From an uncultured Eubacteriales bacterium (GTDB lineage: Bacteria; Bacillota; Clostridia; Christensenellales; UBA1242), in contig USTX01000015.1 in assembly GCA_900557655.1 (NCBI GenBank), positions 1 through 9,357 of the forward strand: 9,357 nt of DNA. Reading direction: 5' to 3'. The position numbers were made by a program, and so were the translations under genes. Numbering within the stretch: position 1 is the stretch's first letter; each line of letters starts with the position of its first letter. Shown piece by piece: positions 1 to 7,918 of the stretch. Below the pieces are notes generated by a model, which worked only from the letters and a program-made list of their open reading frames with translations, was not told where the DNA came from and did no database searches.

Positions 1-3000
1 GGAGTGCCGCCATAGCCGCCGTTACTGTCAAACACGATGGTGTATCGCGCAATGCTGATAGAAAGCGTTATGGTTGCTGCCTCATGCCCCATAACAAAGG
101 TAATTTGATTGTCAGCGTACGCAAAGCCACTAAGCGCAGCGCCCGAAATTGTGCTGTTTGTTGCGCCCGTGATAGTATATCCCGCGTTTGGCGTAATGTT
201 AAGCTCTACCGCCGCCTTATCGCGAAGGCTCGCCGCATTAAACGCGCCCTCTGCCTCAGTCCAAACTGCATCGCCACCGCCAGTGCCACCCTCTCTGTAA
301 GTTTGGGTGTACGCAATTTTTGAAATGGCATTTATCAAACTAAACCCTTGTGGCAGACTGCCGCCCGCCTGAATTCTTACAGCATTTGTTGTATAGTCAC
401 CACACACCGCCAAAAGAGTAATCTCTTGGCCGTTTAAGAATTTGTCCGCCTCGCTAAGGCTGTTTACCTTAGAGTTGGCCGCAACAATCGCGTTATTATA
501 ATTCCAGTTGTTGATATGTCCTTTATTAAGCGTTATGGTTGGCCAGCCTATATAACTAAACGTGCCATCCGCCTTCTTTTTAACAAAGCCGAGCGTGCCG
601 CCGTTTTCGCTTAAAAGATTTTCAATGCCGCTTGCGTTTAAGACGTGTGCATAGATGTATTCAATCGTTGCGCCATCTGCTGCAAGTTGCGTCAAGAAAT
701 AGTCTTCTTTGCCCGCAAGCCCCCAATCTGTAACGCTGTAACCATTTTGAATAGCCGCGTCTGACAGTTTAAAGATAAGTTTATAATCATCGCGCTCAAA
801 CTCAGCAGAGATAGCAATAACACGCTCACCGTTATCATCATAACTGACGCTTGAAAGGTTGCTAAGCGTGATTTCATATTCAGCTGAAATGTCGGCAATT
901 GCTAATTTTTCACTACCGTCAGCGTTCACAAACATCGCGCGCTTAAAGTGGAAATATTCGCCCGCAGTTGCCGTGATTTTGATTTTTTCACCGAGAGAAA
1001 TCTCAAGATTGCCATTATAGTCTTCAAGCGTCTTTTCGCCAATAGTTAATGACAATTTGTTAGCCGTAATCGTATCAACACCATATTTATTGCCCGCTAC
1101 CCATGACGATGGGCCAACAAGTTTAACCTTATATTTAAGATTATCGGTTTGTGGATAAAGTGTTATTTCGCCCTCTTTATTAAAGGCAAAATCAAAGGTT
1201 GATTTGGTAGCTTTTCCAGTTTCGTTATAAACAAGCTCGCCATTTTCAGTTTTGATACCTTTAAACTCAAAACCTTTGTCTTTTATGCTTGCAATAATCT
1301 CAGCAAATCTGTTTTTTGTTGCCTCGTCAAGGTCTGTTATAGACTTATACCCGCTGCCAAATGTTACCTCGCCAAGACGAAGTGTCCCCTCATCACCGAA
1401 ATTAACAACAAGGTTATATTTGTGCGCGCGCCAGTAAGCAAACAATTCAACCGATGTGGTTGCACCCTGTTCATGCGTTAACTCGCTTACGCGAAAGTAT
1501 GCTTTTAAAATACTTTCACCCGTAACAGGCACCATTTCCTCCGCGCCCGTTTCAGCATTTGTTGTTTTTAAACACATTTGACCCTTATCGTTAAACACAA
1601 AGATAGGGTCACCCTCGCCAATAGTGCCTTGAGCGTTACTATCAACACCCATAAGCACGTGCCCCGCGCGAGTGATAAGTTCAAAAATATTTTCGATTTC
1701 TTCCGTACCATTTGTAGGCGTTGGCTTATTTAAATTAAACGAATATATAAGCCCCAGCTTATCTGCCCCGCCATTAACAAGTCCGTTATTTGGGTTAATA
1801 ATCACTTTGATGTTATTAGCCTGCCACCTTGGTTTAAACTCAAAGTCAATGCCATTTTCGGCCACTTGCGCCTGTTCGTAAGTAAGATTATCCGCCTCTC
1901 CAATATTCGCTTTTTTTCTTAAAAGCATCTCTGTGTTGAATGGATCCATATTATCCGTTCCAGCAAGAATACCCCAATCAGTGTTATACGATCCGTCAGC
2001 ATTATAAATTTTCTGCTTAATCTGCCAGCCAATAAAACTGTAACCCGTTTTTAAAATATAGTCTTTACCATCCGCAATCGTCACCTTGTTATCGTTGCCA
2101 TAAACGAATGTTATATCGCCAAACAAACCGCTTGGTGTGTTTGATGCAAGGTTTTCACCATCTTCCGCTGAGATGATGTATTTAAGCGTATATTCATTTG
2201 CCCTGTAATATGAATAAAGGTTAACAGGTATATTGCTGGTTTTAAGGTCTTTATAATTACTGTCAACACTATTAGCATTAGCAACAATAAAGTCAATAAA
2301 ATCAGCCATCGTGCGCGCATTATTGTTCCAATATTCAATGCCTTTTTCACCCTCGCCACCAATGGTTATAAGGTGTTTGTCGTTTTTATTAGGATAAATA
2401 TCCCACGCCTTAAAAGTGTAACCAACGTGCTTAAATGCTGAAATATTGCTAAGACTTGAATAGTTTGTTATAAGCTGTTCAACAGTTGGAATGAAAAAGT
2501 CTTCGCCCGCATTTTGCCCAAAGCCATAACCATACGTAAATGAAATGTTTTCAACTTTGTTACCATCAATAGACAAGTCTTTGTCTGCATAAAAGTTGAT
2601 TTGATATTTAATCTCAGTCCAAACTGCATAAAGGGTTAAATCTTCGGTTACTGTATAAGTACCTTTTGTTATATCAGCGTCAGCCTCGGTAGCGCCTTGA
2701 GTTGTGCTCCACCCTTCAAAAACGCGACCATATTGATATATATTTGGCATCGCCGACCTGTTGATAGTTGAAACAGCGGTACGGTTATACAAGTTTTCTT
2801 TTGATGGGTCATAACTTGTTACCAAATTGCCTGCTTCATCAGTTAAATAAATAGCCTCACTGCTTAGTGCCCCGCCCTTAGGCACACGCGCAACGTAATA
2901 TTCAATAGATGGTTTACGCCCCGCGGTCTCATAAACCGTGCCGCCAATAAAGTCTGGCACATAAGTTACGGTTACATACTCCTTTTTCTGCCACATCGCA

Positions 3001-4991
3001 TAAAGGTTAAGCTTATAAACCTTGTCAGTCGTGTCAAACTCAAACCCCGTCCAGTTATCCCAGTCGCTTGCCTTGTATTCAAATATGTTGCCAGGGAAAT
3101 TTTCTGCATTAAGTTTAAATTTGGCTATCGGTGTGCCATCAGCATAACTATAAGTTCCGTCCGCGTTTTTAGTAACGGTGAAATCATTTTGCGCACTTGC
3201 TGAAATCGGTGTATCTGCCCAACCAATTATCATATATTCGTTAGACGAATTAAGTTTGTTATATGGCATTTTAAAACTTGATGACGACGAAATTAAAACC
3301 GTTTCAGGGTTTTCAGTTGCGCCCTCTCGCGCCCACTCAAATGGAAAATTGGTTAAACTTTCAGGATAGTTTTTGTTAAATGTAACTTTAATGCTTGCGT
3401 TACCAAAAACCAAGCTTCCATTATAAGTATGACGAGCCGCATAACTTCCCGGCGCCGTGTTAAATGAAACATAAATATCCGTTCCATCAGCACGTTCGGC
3501 CGTGTGTGGCCCCGTGACATCAATTCGCCCAAGAATATTATTAAGCGATTCAGTGGTAATACCATTACCAAAAATATTAGCACTTAGTTTAACGGCCGAC
3601 TTATCATCTTTGGTAGCAAAGTTAAGTTTATAATAATCATCATCGGCCAAGTTTTGCCTGAAATACGACCCAAAAGCCTCTTGAAAAATCTGCTCTATCG
3701 TGCTGTCTATTGTAAGAGTATGAATTTTATAGCCGTCAAAGTTGCTTGTAAACGCACTTGTAAGCGCGCACGAATAAACCTTTTCGCTTTCACACGTCTC
3801 AACGGTTACGCCCGAAGCCGCCTTGTTGTTATAGTCAAACCTAAGCGCCGTTTTGGTGCCAAAGTTATAGCTTGATAGGTTGATATTAATGCCCGTGTAT
3901 CGCGCCGACGGAACAAAGTTAAGGTCAACGCCGATTTCAAGGTTTTCGCTTAGAGCGCCGTTACTGTCCGTCTGCGTGTTTTCAATGTTTAACGTGGTTA
4001 ACTTTGAATAGCCCGTGAAAGTCTTGCTGCCGATGCTTTTTACGCCAAACCCAACGTTTACTGTTTCAATTGGTGCTTTAACAAACTTTTGCGTAAGACC
4101 AAACAACAAGTTTTCTTCATCGCCATAGTTGATGTTAAGTTTTTTAAGCAGCCTTATGTTTGAAAGGTCAAAGTTGTTTTGCGTGTATGCGCCGCCCGCA
4201 TTGTTATTGTTTTTATTTGTGAAAATCGTAAGTTCTTCAAGGTCAAGATAGGTATTAAACGAATATGTGCCAAGATCAAAAACATTAACCGCCTTGCTAA
4301 GTTCCACCTTCGCCGCACCAAGTTTACCAAAGGCCTGCATAACTTCGCTTGGAACGATACGCTTGCTTGAATTGTTATTAACCGTAACTTTTCCGCCAAC
4401 CGAGCAGTTACTAAATGCGCCCGATGAAAGGGTCATCTTAGCGCCGATATAGCCATTTGTGTTTTTATAAAAGGCCGAAAGGTCTTCAACAACAAAATCG
4501 CCGCGGATAATACAGCCCGAGAACGCGCCCGACTCTATCTTGTTAACGCAATCAGGAAGATAAAATTCTCTTAAACTTTCAAGCCTAACAAACGCGCCAC
4601 TGTCAATACGCGAGATACCGTTGCCAGACGACGTGTCAAATGTAATCTTTTTAATATTTCTTACAACATTGCTTGTATTGCCATTAAACGCGTTTTTTAA
4701 GATGCCGATAACTGGCGCGCCGTTATATTCACTGGGGATAACAACCTCCTCAGTGCGCTGGCCGATATACTTTTTAATGTCATAATAAACATTACCATCT
4801 TTAATGTTGTATTGATAAATAAAATCGCCATATGATATGTCGCCAATGTTTGACTTACTCATCAAAACAACCAGCGGCGTTATAATGGCGGCAAGCAAAA
4901 ACACAATGCCAAGAGTAAGCAAAAACACCTTTGTGCCAACACCCAAAACAACTTTATCCCTAGTTTGTCTTCCTGTTATATCTCTTGCCAC
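1..4991 (-). CDS. Giant surface protein with BspA-type LRRs and InlB-like repeats (3' end beyond window)
   Basis: Reading the minus strand from GTG at 4991-4989 gives 1663 codons without a stop to the left edge, so the C-terminus is missing. Residues about 22-43 are strongly hydrophobic (FLLTLGIVFLLAAIITPLVV) after a basic N-terminus, so this is a signal-anchor or uncleaved signal peptide; no clear signal-peptidase site is seen. Residues 57-160 look like a BspA-type LRR (VVIPS at 83, repeated GAF motifs), with another LRR-like stretch near 310 (SIGSKTF). From about 531 onward come InlB/Listeria-Bacteroides-like repeats ending in LYAMW (W667), LYAVW (W791) and weaker equivalents. Near 1595-1648 is a divergent InlB-type unit (ITPNAGY...FVMGHEAA), and the window ends inside a new canonical unit (TIVFDSNGG). 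These families are typical of extracellular adhesion or scaffold proteins; the ligand is unknown. GTG is chosen because an in-frame TGA lies at 5024-5022, AAGGGG precedes it by 6 nt, and the next ATG would lose the membrane segment. I see no catalytic domain or sortase motif in the visible part. Confidence 0.93.
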   Translation of the reverse strand, partial: MARDITGRQTRDKVVLGVGTKVFLLTLGIVFLLAAIITPLVVLMSKSNIGDISYGDFIYQYNIKDGNVYYDIKKYIGQRTEEVVIPSEYNGAPVIGILKNAFNGNTSNVVRNIKKITFDTSSGNGISRIDSGAFVRLESLREFYLPDCVNKIESGAFSGCIIRGDFVVEDLSAFYKNTNGYIGAKMTLSSGAFSNCSVGGKVTVNNNSSKRIVPSEVMQAFGKLGAAKVELSKAVNVFDLGTYSFNTYLDLEELTIFTNKNNNNAGGAYTQNNFDLSNIRLLKKLNINYGDEENLLFGLTQKFVKAPIETVNVGFGVKSIGSKTFTGYSKLTTLNIENTQTDSNGALSENLEIGVDLNFVPSARYTGININLSSYNFGTKTALRFDYNNKAASGVTVETCESEKVYSCALTSAFTSNFDGYKIHTLTIDSTIEQIFQEAFGSYFRQNLADDDYYKLNFATKDDKSAVKLSANIFGNGITTESLNNILGRIDVTGPHTAERADGTDIYVSFNTAPGSYAARHTYNGSLVFGNASIKVTFNKNYPESLTNFPFEWAREGATENPETVLISSSSSFKMPYNKLNSSNEYMIIGWADTPISASAQNDFTVTKNADGTYSYADGTPIAKFKLNAENFPGNIFEYKASDWDNWTGFEFDTTDKVYKLNLYAMWQKKEYVTVTYVPDFIGGTVYETAGRKPSIEYYVARVPKGGALSSEAIYLTDEAGNLVTSYDPSKENLYNRTAVSTINRSAMPNIYQYGRVFEGWSTTQGATEADADITKGTYTVTEDLTLYAVWTEIKYQINFYADKDLSIDGNKVENISFTYGYGFGQNAGEDFFIPTVEQLITNYSSLSNISAFKHVGYTFKAWDIYPNKNDKHLITIGGEGEKGIEYWNNNARTMADFIDFIVANANSVDSNYKDLKTSNIPVNLYSYYRANEYTLKYIISAEDGENLASNTPSGLFGDITFVYGNDNKVTIADGKDYILKTGYSFIGWQIKQKIYNADGSYNTDWGILAGTDNMDPFNTEMLLRKKANIGEADNLTYEQAQVAENGIDFEFKPRWQANNIKVIINPNNGLVNGGADKLGLIYSFNLNKPTPTNGTEEIENIFELITRAGHVLMGVDSNAQGTIGEGDPIFVFNDKGQMCLKTTNAETGAEEMVPVTGESILKAYFRVSELTHEQGATTSVELFAYWRAHKYNLVVNFGDEGTLRLGEVTFGSGYKSITDLDEATKNRFAEIIASIKDKGFEFKGIKTENGELVYNETGKATKSTFDFAFNKEGEITLYPQTDNLKYKVKLVGPSSWVAGNKYGVDTITANKLSLTIGEKTLEDYNGNLEISLGEKIKITATAGEYFHFKRAMFVNADGSEKLAIADISAEYEITLSNLSSVSYDDNGERVIAISAEFERDDYKLIFKLSDAAIQNGYSVTDWGLAGKEDYFLTQLAADGATIEYIYAHVLNASGIENLLSENGGTLGFVKKKADGTFSYIGWPTITLNKGHINNWNYNNAIVAANSKVNSLSEADKFLNGQEITLLAVCGDYTTNAVRIQAGGSLPQGFSLINAISKIAYTQTYREGGTGGGDAVWTEAEGAFNAASLRDKAAVELNITPNAGYTITGATNSTISGAALSGFAYADNQITFVMGHEAATITLSISIARYTIVFDSNGGYGGT
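1149..3399 (-). repeat. Tandem InlB/Listeria-Bacteroides-like repeats, elongated and degenerate
   Basis: Residues about 531-1281 form a chain of units. Each begins with a short beta-strand motif (IKVTFNKNY, VTVTYVPDF, YQINFYADK, YTLKYIISA, IKVIINPNN, YNLVVNFGD), has a mid-unit 'GY.F..W' or 'FEGW' motif, and closes with an aromatic strand (LYAMW W667, LYAVW W791, LYSYY Y929, FKPRW W1056, LFAYW W1187, LYPQ Q1281). The spacing of the closing residues is 124, 138, 127, 131 and 94, longer than the roughly 70 residues usual for this family. Sequence identity between units is low, so these are protein-level rather than DNA-level repeats. Confidence 0.7.
4512..4823 (-). other. BspA-type leucine-rich repeat region of the surface protein
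   Basis: Residues 57-160 of the minus-strand protein have the usual opening of BspA-like (LRR_5 type) domains: FIYQYNIKDGNVYY, then EEVVIPSEYNGAPVIGI, then alternating 'I.sGAF..l.sL.e..LP' units (IDSGAFVRLESLREFYLP, IESGAFSGC). A further unit, KSIGSKTFTGYSKLTTLNI, occurs near residue 310 (about nt 3980-4065). The region between them is LRR-like but degenerate. The family assignment comes from the motif pattern only. Confidence 0.75.
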
Positions 4992-4997
4992 GGTTTT

Positions 4998-5003
4998 CCC
5001 CTT
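4998..5003 (-). promoter_or_regulatory. Ribosome binding site that supports the GTG start
   Basis: AAGGGG on the minus strand lies 6 nt upstream of the GTG at 4991. There is no in-frame ATG between the upstream stop (5024-5022) and this GTG. The site therefore decides the start and keeps the hydrophobic N-terminal segment in the protein. Confidence 0.75.
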
Positions 5004-5081
5004 TTTATTAGGCTGATTTGTTCAAGTTTAGTGTTTGAAAAGTTGCGCCTAATAATTCACCTATAATAAATATATATAAAT

Positions 5082-5111
5082 ATAATAACAACTTGCGCGC
5101 GCACGTGTCAA
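5082..5111 (-). promoter_or_regulatory. Predicted promoter of the surface-protein gene
   Basis: On the minus strand, a perfect TTGACA -35 (5111-5106) is followed after 18 nt by TATTAT (5087-5082), five of six matches to the -10 consensus. Transcription would start near 5075, leaving a leader of about 85 nt before the GTG. The surrounding AT tract offers other possible -10 boxes, so the exact -10 is less sure than the -35. Confidence 0.6.
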
Positions 5112-5119
5112 ATAAAAAA

Positions 5120-5163
5120 GGCAAAAAATAATATTTTTGCCCGCCAAACATAAAATTTTGCCC
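5120..5163. promoter_or_regulatory. Cluster of GGCAAAA-type boxes between the divergent promoters
   Basis: GGCAAAAA at 5120-5127 faces its inverted copy TTTTTGCC at 5134-5141, forming an 8-bp inverted repeat around ATAATA. A further copy, TTTTGCCC, lies at 5156-5163. The cluster is just upstream of the minus-strand -35 and about 45 nt upstream of the leuS -35, a plausible place for an operator or an upstream AT-rich element. No regulator family is recognised, and AT-rich intergenic DNA can give such patterns by chance. Confidence 0.3.
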
Positions 5164-5208
5164 AAGAAACAAACCCTGCGCTCCGCTCTGGCAATTTTTA
5201 TTAATCTC

Positions 5209-5238
5209 TTTACAATGTCTGAAATTGTGTGGTATAAT
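5209..5238 (+). promoter_or_regulatory. Predicted leuS promoter with extended -10
   Basis: TTTACA (5209-5214) and TATAAT (5233-5238) are separated by 18 nt. The -10 is preceded by TGG, giving an extended -10 (TGGTATAAT). Transcription should start near 5245, so the leuS leader is only about 13 nt and is taken up by the ribosome binding site. This leaves no space for a T-box leader between promoter and gene. Confidence 0.8.
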
Positions 5239-5257
5239 TGGGCATTAAGGAGAGCGT

Positions 5258-7678
5258 ATGAACACGTATAATCACCAAGAGATTGAAGAAAAATGGAAAA
5301 AGTATTGGCTTGATAACCAAACTTTCAAAACCGATATTTACGACTTTTCAAAGCCGAAATTTTATTGCCTTGATATGTTTCCGTATCCATCGGGTGCGGG
5401 GCTGCATGTTGGCCATATCGAGGGCTACACGGCAACGGATATTGTAAGCCGTATGAAGCGTATGCAGGGCTTTAACGTTTTGCACCCTATGGGGTTTGAC
5501 AGTTTTGGCCTGCCTGCGGAGCAATTTGCTATTGACACGGGCAATCACCCTGACGGCTTTACGCAAAAAAACATCGCGTATTTTAAAGGGCAACTTAAAA
5601 ATAACGGCCTTTCGTTTGACTGGTCAAAAGAAATTCAAACCAGCGACCCTAAATTTTATAAATGGACGCAGTGGATTTTTAAGCAACTTTATTTAAGCGG
5701 TCTTGCTAGGTGCGAAGAAATGCCAGTTAACTGGTGCGAGGGCTTGGGCTGCGTGCTTGCTAATGATGAGATTATTGACGGTAAGTCAGAGCGCGGCGGC
5801 TTCCCTGTTGTTAAAAAGAATATGAAGCAGTGGGTTATTGACACACCTGCTTACGCACAACGCCTTATCGATGGGCTTGACGGGCTTGATTGGCCAGAAT
5901 CGACCAAAACTATGCAAAAAAATTGGATAGGCAAATCAAGTGGTGTTGAGGTTGATTTTGAACTTATCGGCGGCGGTAAATTCTCGATTTTTACCACTTG
6001 TATTGAAACAATCTTCGGTATAACCTTTATGGTTATTGCGCCTGAAAGCAAACTTGTAACTGACCTTAAACCGCGCATTAAAAACTGGTGTGAGGTAGAA
6101 AAATACATCGCCGACACCCTTAAAAAGAGTGACTTAGAGCGCACCGAACTTAACAAAGGCAAGTCGGGCTGTCCGCTTGAAGGCGTGTATGCAATCAACC
6201 CCGCTAACGGCCGAAAAGTGCCTGTGTTTATCGGTGATTTCGTGCTTGCTAGTTACGGCACGGGCGCGGTTATGGCGGTGCCTACGCATGACCAGCGTGA
6301 CTTTGAATACGCCAAGGCGCACAATATCCCTATGATCCAAGTAATTGACGGCGCGGACGTAACCGAAAAAGCCTTTGAAAAGCAAGACTATTTAAATAAC
6401 CCTAACGCTAAATTAATTAACAGCGCAGAGTTTAATGGCCTTACCCCAAAACAAGCCAAAAAGGCGATAACGGATAAACTTGTAAAACTTGGTTTTGCGC
6501 GCGTGAAAGACAACTTTAAGTTGCGCGAATGGGTGTTTGCCCGTCAGCGTTATTGGGGCGAACCTATCCCTGTTGTTCACTTTGAAGACGGGTCAACGGC
6601 CGCCTTGCCTGACAGCGATCTTCCTCTGATTTTGCCTGAGCTTGATGACTATCGCCCCGCGAAAGACGGCAGCAGTCCGCTTGCCAAAAACACGGCGTGG
6701 GTCAATGTTAAAATTAATGGCAAACCTGCTAAACGCGAAACCAGCACAATGCCGGGCAGCGCGGGGTCAAGTTGGTATTTTATGCGCTATATTGACCCAA
6801 ATAACGATAAAAAATTGGCCGATTTTGAGCTGCTTAAACATTGGCTTCCAGTTGATCTTTACGTCGGCGGAACCGAGCATACAGTTGGCCACCTGTTGTA
6901 TTCAAGAATGTGGACAAACTTTTTGTTTGACAAGGGCATAAGCCCAGTTAAAGAGCCGTTTGCAAAGCTTGTGCACCCAGGTATGATTTTGGGCGCAAAT
7001 GGCATAAAAATGGGCAAAAGATATCCTGAATTTGTGGTTGATCCAAACGACGTTGCTCGTGAGTACGGCGCAGATACGTTAAGGCTTTATGAGATGTTTA
7101 TGGGGCCGCTTGAAATAAGCAAGCCGTGGGACAATAACGGCGTTGGCGGCGCTCGCAAATTTCTTGACAGAGTTTGGAGGCTTTATCAAGAAAAACCTAT
7201 CAAAGATGAGGCTAATGCCAGCCTGAAAGCGGTATACAATCAAACGGTTAAAAAGGTGACAGAAGACTTTACGTCGCTTAACTTTAACACGGCGATTGCG
7301 CAGATGATGATTTATCTCAACGCTGCCAGCAAGGCCGAGTTTTTGCCTCGCGAATACGCCGAGGGGTTTATTAAACTACTTAACCCAGTCTGCCCATTTA
7401 TCACCGAAGAAATTTGGCAAAATTTGGGTCATAAAAAAACAATAGCCTATGAGCCATGGCCAACGTATGATGAAAGCGCGCTTGTTACTGACGAGGTTGA
7501 AATGCCCGTTCAAATCAATGGTAAAGTGCGCGGCCGGATAGGAATTTCAAAAACCGCCACACAAGATGAGGTAATTGAAATCGCCAAACAAAACGCCGAC
7601 GTTTCAAAATCCTTAAACGGCGCCGCAATTAAAAAGGTCATCTACGTCCCAACCCGCATCCTAAACATCATTATTTAA
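5258..7678 (+). CDS. leuS: Leucyl-tRNA synthetase (LeuRS), complete, with variant signature motifs
   Basis: This cytoplasmic class I aminoacyl-tRNA synthetase charges tRNA-Leu with leucine using ATP. The 806 residues match the usual bacterial length. Visible parts in order: Rossmann-fold start with the HIGH motif as HVGH (50-53); a zinc-free ZN1-type segment (SERGG form); the CP1 editing domain (about 220-415) with TTCIETIFG at 246-254 and AVPTHDQRD with D345 and D348; SSWYF at 504-508; GGTEHTVGHLLYSRMW around 541; KMGKR at 584-588 in the KMSKS place; GADTLRLYEMFMGPLE; the anticodon-binding helices; and the C-terminal VQINGKVRGRI (751-761). The ATG is fixed by AAGGAGAG at 5247-5254. Two motifs differ from the textbook form: KMSKS is KMGKR, and the editing peptide TTRPDT is TTCIET, keeping the last threonine. 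The frame is intact and ordinary throughout, so this is a working gene, not a decaying copy. It is transcribed alone, between two surface-protein genes. Confidence 0.98.
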   Translation: MNTYNHQEIEEKWKKYWLDNQTFKTDIYDFSKPKFYCLDMFPYPSGAGLHVGHIEGYTATDIVSRMKRMQGFNVLHPMGFDSFGLPAEQFAIDTGNHPDGFTQKNIAYFKGQLKNNGLSFDWSKEIQTSDPKFYKWTQWIFKQLYLSGLARCEEMPVNWCEGLGCVLANDEIIDGKSERGGFPVVKKNMKQWVIDTPAYAQRLIDGLDGLDWPESTKTMQKNWIGKSSGVEVDFELIGGGKFSIFTTCIETIFGITFMVIAPESKLVTDLKPRIKNWCEVEKYIADTLKKSDLERTELNKGKSGCPLEGVYAINPANGRKVPVFIGDFVLASYGTGAVMAVPTHDQRDFEYAKAHNIPMIQVIDGADVTEKAFEKQDYLNNPNAKLINSAEFNGLTPKQAKKAITDKLVKLGFARVKDNFKLREWVFARQRYWGEPIPVVHFEDGSTAALPDSDLPLILPELDDYRPAKDGSSPLAKNTAWVNVKINGKPAKRETSTMPGSAGSSWYFMRYIDPNNDKKLADFELLKHWLPVDLYVGGTEHTVGHLLYSRMWTNFLFDKGISPVKEPFAKLVHPGMILGANGIKMGKRYPEFVVDPNDVAREYGADTLRLYEMFMGPLEISKPWDNNGVGGARKFLDRVWRLYQEKPIKDEANASLKAVYNQTVKKVTEDFTSLNFNTAIAQMMIYLNAASKAEFLPREYAEGFIKLLNPVCPFITEEIWQNLGHKKTIAYEPWPTYDESALVTDEVEMPVQINGKVRGRIGISKTATQDEVIEIAKQNADVSKSLNGAAIKKVIYVPTRILNIII

Positions 7679-7701
7679 AGTTAAAAGTTTAAAGTTTAAA
7701 G
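7674..7701 (+). repeat. Four tandem TTTAAAG heptamers overlapping the leuS stop codon
   Basis: TTTAAAG, TTAAAAG, TTTAAAG, TTTAAAG follow one another from 7674 to 7701, and the first copy contains the leuS TAA (7676-7678). The composite decamer AAAGTTTAAA appears here twice and again at 8130-8139 and 8161-8170 before the next gene. The function is unknown; slippage of an AT-rich tract is the simplest explanation. Confidence 0.7.
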
Positions 7702-7712
7702 TTGAAATATTA

Positions 7713-7897
7713 ATGTCATTGCAACAAGTGCTACCATGTCATTGCGAGCGTAGCGTGGCAATCCACTAGTTAGAGGTGAGTACCCATATTGAGCAGTCTC
7801 CGTCCCTTTTGGGGAGGGTTGCCCCGCAAACCGTAGAGGTGCAGCGGGACAGAGGGGGTATAAAATCCTATTTGTCATTGCGCTCCTCGTAATGACA
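7713..7897. repeat. MITE-like dispersed repeat with imperfect inverted ends
   Basis: TGTCATTGCGAGCG (7737-7750) is matched in inverted orientation by CGCTCCTCGTAATGACA (7881-7897), whose reverse complement is TGTCATTACGAGGAGCG: one substitution and a 3-nt insertion. The interior is more GC-rich and hairpin-prone than its AT-rich flanks, for example GTCCC (7802-7806) with GGGAC (7846-7850) and CCCTTTTGGGG near 7804. An extra ATGTCATTGC lies at 7713-7722, and the right end folds on itself (7873-7882 with 7888-7897, one G-T pair). The GTCATTGCGAGC...GGCAATCC wording resembles a non-autonomous repeat seen in many bacterial genomes. No target-site duplication is obvious, and no transposase is present. 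A short open frame across it on the minus strand is repeat-derived, not a gene. Confidence 0.65.
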
Positions 7898-7918
7898 GAT
7901 CGCAGATTGTTTATAAAC

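Noticed and set aside
84..323. Plus-strand open frames in the first 4.9 kb
   Set aside because: All are short and antisense to the continuous 1663-codon minus-strand frame, which has a coherent domain order throughout.
5747..5800. Loss of the zinc-binding cysteines in the ZN1 segment of LeuRS as a defect
   Set aside because: The LGCVLANDEI..GKSERGG form corresponds to a common zinc-free version of this module in bacterial LeuRS, so it is not unusual.
5851..6198. A 115-codon open frame on the minus strand inside leuS
   Set aside because: It lies wholly within the conserved leuS frame, shows no family resemblance and has no start signals.
7696..7878. A 60-codon open frame on the minus strand (GLPRYARND... 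motif)
   Set aside because: Its wording is the translation of the dispersed repeat, a known source of false gene calls.
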